From NCBI RefSeq assembly GCF_011046555.1, contig NZ_CP049246.1:3534001-3598000 (forward strand): a stretch of 64,000 nucleotides of DNA, in the 5' to 3' direction. Positions 16,441 through 27,236 of the stretch are shown in pieces. The first letter of the stretch is position 1. The number at the start of each line of letters is the position of its first letter. The stretch is from Sphingobacterium lactis. Its GTDB lineage: Bacteria > Bacteroidota > Bacteroidia > Sphingobacteriales > Sphingobacteriaceae. Below the pieces are notes generated by a model. That model was given only the letters and a program-made list of their open reading frames with translations, was not told the origin of the DNA and did no database searches. Both the position numbers and the translations under genes were made by a program.

Positions 16441-17049
16441 TTATAAAAAATTTTTCGCCTGTGGCCCATGATTGAAAAGAAGATCCACAGCACTTAGGTT
16501 TGACCGAAAGCCATTGTTTTCTTCGAAAAGTTGGTAATAGGGTTTCGCAGGGTTCTGCAGAGGGTTCGATTTCGGACGGAACACATTGCGGTAATCCATC
16601 TCCCCTTCCGCATATTGATAGCTATCCGTAAACGAGATATCGCGTTTCAATTTCAACATCTTCAGCATCATTTCCAGCTGTTGCACATTGAAGTCCAACA
16701 GGAATTCGAATTTCTTCTCGAAGAATGGCGCGAAATCATCTTCATAATATTCAAAATAGGGCGAACTGCGGTAAGCAGTCTGCAAGCTCAACCAGTGCAG
16801 GCGCTGCCAAGGGTGATCGTAATTGATGCGGATATCCTTCATCGGCACGTGCATGCGCTTGCCGTGAACCGTCGGTACGATCAGGTCAAGTGTGCCATTG
16901 GCCGTAGCGATCTTTGCGCGGGTACGGAAAGTTTGTTTCGGAAAATTCTCAAACTGCTCGATCAATATCGGTTCCTCATGATTCTTAATCACATGGAAGT
17001 AACTGATATTGGGCAAAAATAACGCTGGTAATAGGATTCCTTTGGACAT
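16441..17049 (-). CDS. WbqC family protein
   Basis: 202 residues from the ATG at 17049 (the open frame upstream begins only with TTG). The pattern LLPALFLPNISYFHVIKNHEEPILIEQFENFPKQTFRTRAKIATANGTLDLIVP matches the WbqC-like family, usually found with surface-polysaccharide or membrane lipid genes and thought to be related to amino-sugar or glycine modifications; biochemical role unknown. No signal peptide. It is divergent from the LpxL-like gene. Confidence 0.85.
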   Translation of the reverse strand: MSKGILLPALFLPNISYFHVIKNHEEPILIEQFENFPKQTFRTRAKIATANGTLDLIVPTVHGKRMHVPMKDIRINYDHPWQRLHWLSLQTAYRSSPYFEYYEDDFAPFFEKKFEFLLDFNVQQLEMMLKMLKLKRDISFTDSYQYAEGEMDYRNVFRPKSNPLQNPAKPYYQLFEENNGFRSNLSAVDLLFNHGPQAKNFL

Positions 17050-17122
17050 AAACAATTATTCACTTCAATTTCTCCGCAAAAATAACTTTATTTGGGGATA
17101 TTTATAATCTATCGGCAGGAGC

Positions 17123-17989
17123 ATGAAGGAAAAATTGGTTTATGGGCTATTGTATCTGATCTCACTATTGCCGTTCTGGTGCCTATACCTGCTCTCCGAC
17201 TTCCTATTTTTCCTGATCTATTACGTCATCGGCTACCGAAAAAAGGTCGTTTTCGACAACCTTCGGAAATCTTTTCCTGAGAAATCCGAAGCAGAAATCA
17301 AGGATATTGCCTACAAATTCTACCGATACTTTCCGGATCTATTGGTGGAATCGGTAAAAATGGCCAGTATTTCGAAAGATGAAGTGATCAAGCGCATTGA
17401 ATTGATCAATCCGGAGGAGGTCTATCAGTATACGGAACAGGGAAAGGGCGTTATCGGCGTGACCTCGCATTATGGCAATTGGGAATTGGGCATCCATCGG
17501 ATTTCCATTATGATGGACGTTCCGGAGCTCATCATCTACAAACCCCTGAATAATAAAATCTTCAACGAAGTGCACAATACCATCAGGACGCGCTTTGGGG
17601 CGACGATGGTTCCCATGAAGCAGATCCTCCGGCATATTATAAAATTGAAAAATGAGCCGCATATTAGTATGTTTGTAGCGGATCAGACACCGACCTACCA
17701 AGATTCGGATTATTTCATGGAATTCTTGAACCAGGAGGCCTTGGTTTATACAGGTACGGAGCGGATTGCTCGCCTGACCAAGTTTCCGGTGGTGTTTTGT
17801 GAAATACGGAGAAAAAAGAAAAGGGGCTACTATTCCTGCAGGTTTACGACCTTGGTGGAAAACCCCGATGATTTTCCAGAACATGAGATCACGCATATCC
17901 ACAACCGTTTTACGGAGCAGGTCATCCGCGAGGAGCCGCAATATTGGCTGTGGTCGCATCGACGCTGGAAACGAAAAAGAAGAAATTAA
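17123..17989 (+). CDS. Lysophospholipid/lauroyl acyltransferase (LpxL/HtrB-like)
   Basis: 288 residues. An N-terminal membrane segment (about 8-36) anchors the protein in the inner membrane. The catalytic HX4E motif is HYGNWE with His116 and Glu121. The middle has FGATMVPMKQILRHI and the substrate-handling ADQTP motif. The C-terminal PQYWLWSHRRWKRKR is the classic end of the lipid A late acyltransferases. It probably adds a secondary acyl chain to lipid A, or another lipid. An AGGAG sequence precedes the ATG by a few bases. Its stop codon is directly followed by the ATG of the glycosyltransferase, so the two are an operon for envelope synthesis. Confidence 0.9.
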   Translation: MKEKLVYGLLYLISLLPFWCLYLLSDFLFFLIYYVIGYRKKVVFDNLRKSFPEKSEAEIKDIAYKFYRYFPDLLVESVKMASISKDEVIKRIELINPEEVYQYTEQGKGVIGVTSHYGNWELGIHRISIMMDVPELIIYKPLNNKIFNEVHNTIRTRFGATMVPMKQILRHIIKLKNEPHISMFVADQTPTYQDSDYFMEFLNQEALVYTGTERIARLTKFPVVFCEIRRKKKRGYYSCRFTTLVENPDDFPEHEITHIHNRFTEQVIREEPQYWLWSHRRWKRKRRN

Positions 17990-19024
17990 ATGAGTGCATT
18001 ACCTAAAGTTGCGGTCGTTATCCTGAACTGGAACGGAAAGTATTTCCTGGAGAAATTCCTGCCTTCAGTGTTTAACAGCACCTACCCGAATATAGAATTT
18101 ATTATTGGAGACAATGGCTCCACGGATGACTCCGTGCAATACGTAACGGATAATTTCCCGATGTTCAAGATCTTGCGGAATACGGAGAACCTCGGTTTTG
18201 CCGGTGGCTACAATGAAATCCTGAAACGCGTGGATGCCGATTATTATATCCTGCTGAATTCGGATGTTGAAGTATCCGAAGGATGGATCGAGCCTGTTAT
18301 TGCGCAAATGGAAAAGGACCCGCTATTGGTGGCCTGCCAACCGAAAATCCAGGCTTTCCACACCAAAGGTGAGTTTGAGCATGCCGGTGCGGCTGGAGGT
18401 TTCATCGACTACTATGGTTTCCCTTTCTGCAGGGGCCGGATATTGGACAAGCTCGAGAAAGACAATGGACAATATAATGATGCCATCGAGGTGTTCTGGG
18501 CAACCGGGGCTGCACTCTTCATCAAAGCTTCTGCATGGAACGAAGCGGAAGGTTTCGATGCCGATTTCTTTGCTCATTTTGAGGAAATCGACCTTTGTTG
18601 GCGACTCAAGAAAATGGGTTACAAGGTAGGTTATTGCCCCAATTCCTTGGTATATCATGTCGGTGGTGGCACCCTAAAAACCAGCAATCCCCACAAGACG
18701 TATTTGAATTTCCGGAATAACCTGGTGATGATGCAGAAGAACCTGCCCGTAGGATTGGGAATATGGAAAATCTTCCTCCGCTTGTGGTGGGATCTTTTCG
18801 CGCTGATCAAGTTTATGGTCGATGGTAAATTTGCGGATGCGTGGGCAGTCAGCCGAGGACATCAATATTTCTTCATGAATTTTTTCAAAAACGCAAGAAA
18901 AAGAAAATCCTATTCCGCCGTTGAAAACAAAAAGGGAAATTATAAGAAATCTATTATCTGGGATTATTACATGAATAAAATCCATAAATTCTCACAACTT
19001 AAAGACAAAAATTTCCATTCGTAA
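17990..19024 (+). CDS. Family 2 glycosyltransferase
   Basis: 344 residues. GT-A fold: PKVAVVILNWNGKYFLEKFLPSV at the N terminus, then NSTYPNIEFIIGDNGSTDDSV, ENLGFAGGYNEIL and the nucleotide-sugar motif LLNSDVEV. The ED/W-like acceptor region contains FAHFEEIDLCWRLKKMGYKV. The rhamnosyltransferase-like GT2 group (WbbL) fits best. There is a moderately hydrophobic segment near 255-275 that may sit on the membrane. Starts immediately after the acyltransferase stop codon. Sugar and acceptor unknown; lipopolysaccharide or surface glycan is inferred. Confidence 0.9.
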   Translation: MSALPKVAVVILNWNGKYFLEKFLPSVFNSTYPNIEFIIGDNGSTDDSVQYVTDNFPMFKILRNTENLGFAGGYNEILKRVDADYYILLNSDVEVSEGWIEPVIAQMEKDPLLVACQPKIQAFHTKGEFEHAGAAGGFIDYYGFPFCRGRILDKLEKDNGQYNDAIEVFWATGAALFIKASAWNEAEGFDADFFAHFEEIDLCWRLKKMGYKVGYCPNSLVYHVGGGTLKTSNPHKTYLNFRNNLVMMQKNLPVGLGIWKIFLRLWWDLFALIKFMVDGKFADAWAVSRGHQYFFMNFFKNARKRKSYSAVENKKGNYKKSIIWDYYMNKIHKFSQLKDKNFHS

Positions 19025-19123
19025 GACCCCTACTGAAGAAAGTTCCACAGGGCCAAATTTTATTGTTCTGCAAGACTTTGCGTTTTGCCTAAATAGTTGT
19101 TATAAATTACTCTAGGCATATAA

Positions 19124-21163
<2,040 letters not shown>

Positions 21164-21191
21164 AGAACACACGTAATTAAAACAGAATATA

Positions 21192-22070
21192 ATGAACGAG
21201 CTTCAAGGTGCTGGCGTTGCTTTGGTAACTCCATTCAATGCAGATGGCACAGTAGATTATGACACATTGGGAAGATTAATTGATTACCAAATTGAAGGTG
21301 GCATGGATTACCTGGTTTCCTTGGGAACAACGGGTGAGACCGCTACCCTATCGGCTGCTGAGCGAAAGCAGGTTTGGGCATTTACTTCGAAGCATGTCAA
21401 TAAGCGTGTACCTTTGGTTGCAGGAATCGGTGGCAACCATACCCAGGAGATCGTGGAGCAGATCAAGGCATTTGATGTCTTGGATTATGTGGCTATCCTG
21501 AGTGTATCCCCTTATTACAACAAGCCTACACAGGAAGGTATCTACCAACATTACAAGGCCATTGCGGAAGCCTCCAAGCTACCTATCATCCTGTACAATG
21601 TACCAGGCCGTACAGGCAGCAATATTTTGCCGGCTACGACGATCCGCTTGGCGAAGGATTTTAAAAACATCGTAGCAACGAAAGAAGCATCGGGAAGCTT
21701 TGCTCAATTCAGCGAGATTTTACGGGACAAGCCTGAGGACTTCCTGTTGATTTCCGGAGATGACCCGATTACCCTACCGATGATGGCCATGGGTGCCGCT
21801 GGAATTATCTCTGTCGTGGCAAATGCCTATCCGAATAAGGTTTCCGCATTGTCGCACCTGTGCCAGGAAGGAAATTTTACCGAAGCACGATCCATCCATC
21901 TGGAGCTGCTCAAGGCTATTGACCTTTGCTTTATCGAAGGAAACCCTGCCGGTGTCAAGTATATCATGAAGCAGAAAGGATTGGGTGAAGACCATCTTCG
22001 CTTACCATTGGTTCCAGTCGGAAAAGCTACGCAGGATGCCATCAATGCCGAAATTCAGCTACTAGGCTAA
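21192..22070 (+). CDS. dapA: 4-hydroxy-tetrahydrodipicolinate synthase
   Basis: 292 residues. TIM-barrel enzyme that condenses pyruvate with aspartate semialdehyde, the first committed step toward diaminopimelate and lysine. Substrate motif SLGTTGET (43-50), Tyr135 in ILYNVPGRTG and Schiff-base Lys164 in VATKEASGS are all present. It follows ligA by 28 bp on the same strand and is likely co-transcribed; a strong terminator follows. Confidence 0.97.
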   Translation: MNELQGAGVALVTPFNADGTVDYDTLGRLIDYQIEGGMDYLVSLGTTGETATLSAAERKQVWAFTSKHVNKRVPLVAGIGGNHTQEIVEQIKAFDVLDYVAILSVSPYYNKPTQEGIYQHYKAIAEASKLPIILYNVPGRTGSNILPATTIRLAKDFKNIVATKEASGSFAQFSEILRDKPEDFLLISGDDPITLPMMAMGAAGIISVVANAYPNKVSALSHLCQEGNFTEARSIHLELLKAIDLCFIEGNPAGVKYIMKQKGLGEDHLRLPLVPVGKATQDAINAEIQLLG

Positions 22071-22079
22071 AAATATCAC

Positions 22080-22112
22080 AGGTTGACCTAACTAAGGGTC
22101 AACCTTTTTTTA
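22080..22112 (+). terminator. Terminator of ligA-dapA
   Basis: AGGTTGACC / GGTCAACCT with an 8-nt loop and a run of seven T. Confidence 0.93.
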
Positions 22113-22161
22113 TAATTTTAGGTATTCTTTTTGCAGATAACACATAAATGAAATTATAAAA

Positions 22162-22599
22162 ATGGAAAAATCTAACCAACCGCAGCAACCGAATAAATTC
22201 GCCTCAGGTGCGAAGAAGTTTTTTGGATGGTTCTTACTTGTGCTATTCTTGATCCTTGCAGGTGCATTCTACTGGAAATATTATTTTGTTTTCGGTGACG
22301 GCGTCAAGTCTGGCGTTTTGAATTACAGCGTAAAAAAGGGGAAACTCTTCAAAACCTACGAAGGTAAGCTAATCCAGGAAGGTATCCGTTCGCAAGCTGC
22401 CGGCGGTGGCATTTCCAACAACGAGTTTGAATTCTCCATTGAAAACGACTCCATCTACCAAATTTTGTCCTTAAATAGCGGAAAGGTATTTGATCTGCAC
22501 TATAAAGAATACAATGGTGTGTTGCCGTGGCGTGGAAATACCCGATATGTGGTCGATCAGATCATTCAGATGCGGGATTCGAAAAACTCCTCATTCTAA
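22162..22599 (+). CDS. Small single-pass membrane protein, unknown function
   Basis: 145 residues. A polar, Pro/Gln-rich start, one membrane segment (about 21-42, FFGWFLLVLFLILAGAFYW) and then a soluble domain of about 100 residues predicted to face the periplasm (VFGDGVKSGVLNYSVKKGKLFKTYEGKL, FEFSIENDSIYQIL). I associate this pattern with a conserved Bacteroidota family of unknown role, sometimes mislabelled 6-phosphogluconate dehydrogenase in databases; that memory is not checked. Flanked by terminators, so monocistronic. Confidence 0.8.
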   Translation: MEKSNQPQQPNKFASGAKKFFGWFLLVLFLILAGAFYWKYYFVFGDGVKSGVLNYSVKKGKLFKTYEGKLIQEGIRSQAAGGGISNNEFEFSIENDSIYQILSLNSGKVFDLHYKEYNGVLPWRGNTRYVVDQIIQMRDSKNSSF

Positions 22600-22619
22600 A
22601 AATAATAATTTACATAACT

Positions 22620-22671
22620 AGCGCTTCAATGCCTTGTTTCTGAGCTGGAAATGGACATTGAAGCGCTTTTC
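22620..22671 (+). terminator. Terminator after the small membrane protein gene
   Basis: AGCGCTTCAATG / CATTGAAGCGCT, a perfect 12-bp stem with a 24-nt loop, followed by TTTTCTTTT. Confidence 0.85.
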
Positions 22672-22683
22672 TTTTGAAAAAAA

Positions 22684-22714
22684 TTGCAAAATTAAATTTG
22701 GTATCCTATATTTG
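22684..22714 (+). promoter_or_regulatory. Promoter of the met operon (-33 TTG, -7 TATATTTG)
   Basis: TTG at 22684-22686 and an exact TAnnTTTG box, TATATTTG, at 22707-22714, 20 bp apart. Transcription should start near 22721, about 50 nt before the riboswitch. Confidence 0.7.
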
Positions 22715-22770
22715 CGGGGTACTTCAATAGTAGTACATCTAATCAAACCCTTCCAAAAGAATGGTCTTGA

Positions 22771-22879
22771 TTTATAAAGAAGTGGCGAGAGACTGGCTCA
22801 ATGACCCACTGGCAACCTTCAATAGGATTGAAAAGGTGCCAAATCCTGTCCGAGGCAATAAGGCTTAGGAGCATATAAA
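22771..22879 (+). ncRNA. SAM-I (S-box) riboswitch
   Basis: The conserved S-box core is present in order: GAGAGACTGGC in P2, then ACCCACTGGCAACC, the P3 hairpin, GGTGCCAAATCC and the P4 arm. P1 can form between TTTATA (22771-22776) and TATAAA (22874-22879). The element senses S-adenosylmethionine; in high SAM the downstream methionine genes should be turned down. I see no terminator with a U run as expression platform. The last base of P1 is the A of an ATG that opens a 43-codon ORF, preceded by AGGAG. Confidence 0.92.
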
Positions 22880-23010
22880 TGAAAATAGACTATGATTTCA
22901 AAATTGACTACTCTAGAATTTTCGTATACCGTTGGAAAACCGACGGGGACACCCTCTTTTCATACGGCTTGTTGTGGCGGTATGGCGCGAATGCGCTAGT
23001 CGTCGAGTAG
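22879..23010 (+). CDS. Putative 43-residue leader ORF after the SAM riboswitch
   Basis: ATG at 22879, stop TAG at 23008-23010. The start codon overlaps the final base of riboswitch helix P1, and AGGAG lies 7 nt before it inside the aptamer. The encoded peptide begins MKIDYDFKIDYSRIF, ends ANALVVE and resembles no family I know. It contains no unusual run of Met codons, so it is not a classical attenuator peptide. It could be a regulated small protein, a coupling device or chance. 107 bp separate its end from metY. Confidence 0.4.
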   Translation: MKIDYDFKIDYSRIFVYRWKTDGDTLFSYGLLWRYGANALVVE

Positions 23011-23111
23011 GCTATGGTATGCAATGTGCATATCTTACACTGCTTTTTCCATGACGACCACCATCCCACAATACCGTTCATCCATCAATTTTTTAACAAG
23101 ACTAATAATAG

Positions 23112-24425
<1,314 letters not shown>

Positions 24426-24445
24426 GTTTTGCCCTTATAATTTTT

Positions 24446-24453
24446 GGAGGAAG
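24446..24453 (+). promoter_or_regulatory. Strong Shine-Dalgarno sequence before metX
   Basis: GGAGGAAG ends 8 nt before the ATG at 24462 and fixes that start (the longer frame would begin with a TTG inside it). Strong Shine-Dalgarno sites are rare in Bacteroidota, and most genes here have none. Confidence 0.6.
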
Positions 24454-24461
24454 ATAGAAGA

Positions 24462-25523
24462 ATGAGTGCAAAAACTTTTGAATATGCCGGTGAATTCACC
24501 CTGGAAAATGGCAAGACGCTGCCCCAGCTGCAGATTGCCTACCACTCCTATGGTGAAATGAACGCCGATAAATCCAATGTGATATGGGTCTGCCACGCAT
24601 TGACAGCCAATTCGGATGTCTTCGATTGGTGGCCGGGACTTTTTGGTGAGGGTGAACTCTTCAACGATAAGGACTATTTTATAGTCTGCGCCAATGTCCT
24701 GGGTTCCCATTACGGAACAACCAATCCATTGTCGGTCAATCCGGAGACGAACACCCCTTATTATTTGGACTTTCCGGCCTTTACCATCCGCGATATTGTT
24801 GCGGCACACCAGCTATTGGCAGATCATTTGGGCGTAACTTCCATCAACACGCTAATTGGAGGTTCCCTTGGGGGCCAGCAATCCTTGGAATGGGCAGCCG
24901 CCAACACGATAAAAATCCATAATCTAATTGCTATCGGCACGAATGCTTTCTTTTCGCCATGGGGGATTGCATTCAACGAAAGCCAACGGTTAGCTATTGC
25001 AGCTGATGCCTCCTTTCAGGAGAAAAGAGCTGACGGGGGGCAAAATGGATTGAAAGCGGCCCGCAGTATGGCCTTGCTTTCCTACCGGACGTACAATGCC
25101 TACGGGACGACGCAGGTAGAATCGGATCCGGAGAAAACGGATGCTTACAAGGCATCCTCCTACCAGTCCTATCAAGGGGATAAACTGGTGAAGCGTTTCA
25201 ATGCGTTCAGCTATTGGTACTTGACCAAAGCGATGGATAGCCATCACCTGGGCCGCGGGAGAGGCCAGGTGGAGCAGGTACTTGCAAACATCAAGGGGAT
25301 TAACACCTTGGTGGTCGGCATCCCTTCGGATGTACTGTTCCCGCCGCAGGAACAGGAATTCATCGCACAGCATATTCCAAATGCGGAATACTACGAACTC
25401 CACTCTTTCTTTGGACATGATGGCTTCCTGATCGAAACGAAGACATTGACCGGCGTGATCGGGGACTTCCTGGAAAGACATAACACAAGCACAGAAAATC
25501 AATTAAATTTAATAAAGCAATAA
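24462..25523 (+). CDS. metX: Homoserine O-acetyltransferase
   Basis: 353 residues. Alpha/beta-hydrolase-fold enzyme that acetylates homoserine with acetyl-CoA, providing the substrate of MetY. The family motifs LTANSDVFDWWPGLFGEG, NVLGSHYGTTNPLSVNPETNTPY, nucleophile GGSLGGQQ with Ser135, SDVLFPPQEQ for the acid and FFGHDGFLIE for the catalytic His are visible. Its stop codon overlaps the start codon of the homoserine dehydrogenase gene by one base (TAATG), suggesting translational coupling. Controlled with metY by the SAM riboswitch. Confidence 0.96.
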   Translation: MSAKTFEYAGEFTLENGKTLPQLQIAYHSYGEMNADKSNVIWVCHALTANSDVFDWWPGLFGEGELFNDKDYFIVCANVLGSHYGTTNPLSVNPETNTPYYLDFPAFTIRDIVAAHQLLADHLGVTSINTLIGGSLGGQQSLEWAAANTIKIHNLIAIGTNAFFSPWGIAFNESQRLAIAADASFQEKRADGGQNGLKAARSMALLSYRTYNAYGTTQVESDPEKTDAYKASSYQSYQGDKLVKRFNAFSYWYLTKAMDSHHLGRGRGQVEQVLANIKGINTLVVGIPSDVLFPPQEQEFIAQHIPNAEYYELHSFFGHDGFLIETKTLTGVIGDFLERHNTSTENQLNLIKQ

Positions 25524-26704
25524 TGAGTAAGAAACTTACCATCGGGATGTTTGGATTTGGTGTGGTGGGACAAGGTTTATACGATATCATAAAAACAAAG
25601 AACCTCAACCTGGAAATAAAGAAATTTGTCATTAAGAATGCCGACAAGAAAAGGACACTCCCTGCAGAGCTGTTCACCACGGATCCCAACGCGATTCTGG
25701 ACGATCCAGAAATCAATACCGTTGTGGAACTTATTGACGATGCCGAAGCGGCATTTGAGATCACTAAGCGAGCACTGACTTCCGGCAAGAATGTGGTTTC
25801 CGCGAACAAGAAAATGATTGCGACGCACCTGGAGGAGCTCATCAACATCCAGAACCAACACGGTACATCCCTATTGTACGAAGGTGCGGTATGCGGCAGT
25901 ATTCCGATCATCCGTAACCTGGAGGAATACTACGATAACGAACTCCTGCATTCGGTAAGCGGCATTTTCAACGGTTCTTCCAACTATATCCTTTCCAAGA
26001 TCTTCAACGAGAACCAGAACTATGATGTCGCATTGAAGAAAGCTCAGGATCTAGGTTTTGCCGAAACTGATCCAACGTTGGACGTGGGTGGATTCGATCC
26101 GAAATTCAAACTGGCCATCGTAGCTTCCCATGCTTATGGCATTTATATCAACCCAGATGAGATATTGAACCTCGGTATCGACAAATTGGGCAATGCGGAT
26201 ATCCGTTATGCGCGCGAGAAGAACTTTAAGATCAAATTGATCCCTTTGGCGAAGGAAATCGAGAACCACCGCGTGGTACTATATGTCCTTCCTAAATTTA
26301 TCGGCAAGGATCACATCTTGGCGAATGTTGAAAATGAGTACAATGGTGTATTGGTAAAAGCGGCCTTTGCGGATGAGCAATTCTTCCTGGGCAAGGGTGC
26401 CGGCGGCCATCCAACCGGATCTGCTGTACTTTCCGATATCACGGCCCTTCGCTACGATTATAAATACGAATATAAGAAGCACCTGGAAAGCCAGCAGGTG
26501 ACCTATTCAACAGATTACACCTTTAAGGTGTATTTCAGATATGAAGATGAAGACGTATTGGAAAACATCCAATTCAGCAGCATCTCGGAACGCTTCTACA
26601 GTGATGACCACAAATATGTGATCGGTACGATCAATCTTCAGGAAATCATTGACAAGCGTGATCTTATCCATCAGGACGGAAACTTCCTGGCGGAAATCTT
26701 GTAA
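25523..26704 (+). CDS. hom: Homoserine dehydrogenase
   Basis: 393 residues; monofunctional enzyme reducing aspartate semialdehyde to homoserine with NAD(P)H. The N-terminal Rossmann motif GMFGFGVVGQGLYD, the conserved SANKKMIATH, the catalytic-domain segments GAVCGSIPIIRNLEEYYDN and GIFNGSSNYILSKI and the GFAETDPTLDVGGFDPKFKLAI signature are all there. No aspartokinase is fused. The C-terminal 80 residues (KVYFRYEDEDVLENIQF) may be a degenerate ACT-like regulatory domain. Third gene of the riboswitch operon, so homoserine supply is tuned together with methionine synthesis. Confidence 0.96.
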   Translation: MSKKLTIGMFGFGVVGQGLYDIIKTKNLNLEIKKFVIKNADKKRTLPAELFTTDPNAILDDPEINTVVELIDDAEAAFEITKRALTSGKNVVSANKKMIATHLEELINIQNQHGTSLLYEGAVCGSIPIIRNLEEYYDNELLHSVSGIFNGSSNYILSKIFNENQNYDVALKKAQDLGFAETDPTLDVGGFDPKFKLAIVASHAYGIYINPDEILNLGIDKLGNADIRYAREKNFKIKLIPLAKEIENHRVVLYVLPKFIGKDHILANVENEYNGVLVKAAFADEQFFLGKGAGGHPTGSAVLSDITALRYDYKYEYKKHLESQQVTYSTDYTFKVYFRYEDEDVLENIQFSSISERFYSDDHKYVIGTINLQEIIDKRDLIHQDGNFLAEIL

Positions 26705-26726
26705 TTCCATTTTAAATTATATTCTC

Positions 26727-26812
26727 AACACCCCTGCAGGTTGCAAAATAAGAGAAGCTATCACCAGTAGCTATATCTTATCACCAACTTGATCAGGGGT
26801 GTTTATTTTTTT
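26727..26812 (+). terminator. Terminator of the met operon, long-loop hairpin
   Basis: AACACCCCTG / CAGGGGTGTT, a perfect 10-bp stem closed by a loop of about 57 nt, followed by TATTTTTTTC. The loop can itself form a weak hairpin around AGCTATCACCAGTAGCT. Confidence 0.75.
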
Positions 26813-27000
26813 CAGACTAGAACAATCTCATACTTTTTTCTTCAAACGCGCTATTTTGATCACAGCAATGTAAAGAACCTATTACAAATCGGTAATGCGT
26901 ATAAAATTGGTTTATTTATTGTTAAAAAGTTTGTATAAAACAAATATTAGGGTTATATTCCTAGTATCGAATTTTAATAAACTTAAAAATCAAATTTGTT

Positions 27001-27183
27001 ATGAGAAAGTGGAATGTGTTAGTATTACTAAATGCAGTATCTTTCGGTTTGTTCGCTGAGGACGCAACCGCAGCTAACACGAATGAGGGGTCTGCATTGC
27101 CGTATTTAATCATTGGTTTTGTAATTTTATCTGTAGCGGCATTTATGCTGTACAGTAGACAGAAAAGAAAGTTTAACGATTAA
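27001..27183 (+). CDS. 60-residue single-pass membrane protein
   Basis: Small protein with a signal-like start (1-24, ending near ATAAN), a short polar stretch, and one strong membrane segment (about 34-51, LPYLIIGFVILSVAAFML) followed by a basic tail SRQKRKFND. It has a well-placed ATG with an A-rich leader and its own terminator, so it looks real. The pattern resembles small exported LPXTG-free tails or accessory subunits; I do not recognise a family. Confidence 0.65.
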   Translation: MRKWNVLVLLNAVSFGLFAEDATAANTNEGSALPYLIIGFVILSVAAFMLYSRQKRKFND

Positions 27184-27200
27184 ACACAAGTATACAAAAA

Positions 27201-27234
27201 GAAAGGCCTGATAAAATCAGGCCTTTCTTTTTGC
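27201..27234. terminator. Bidirectional terminator between the small membrane protein and NtrC-type genes
   Basis: GAAAGGCCTGAT / ATCAGGCCTTTC with a 3-nt loop, T run on the plus side and A run (T on minus) on the other. It serves both convergent genes. Confidence 0.92.
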
Positions 27235-27236
27235 TA

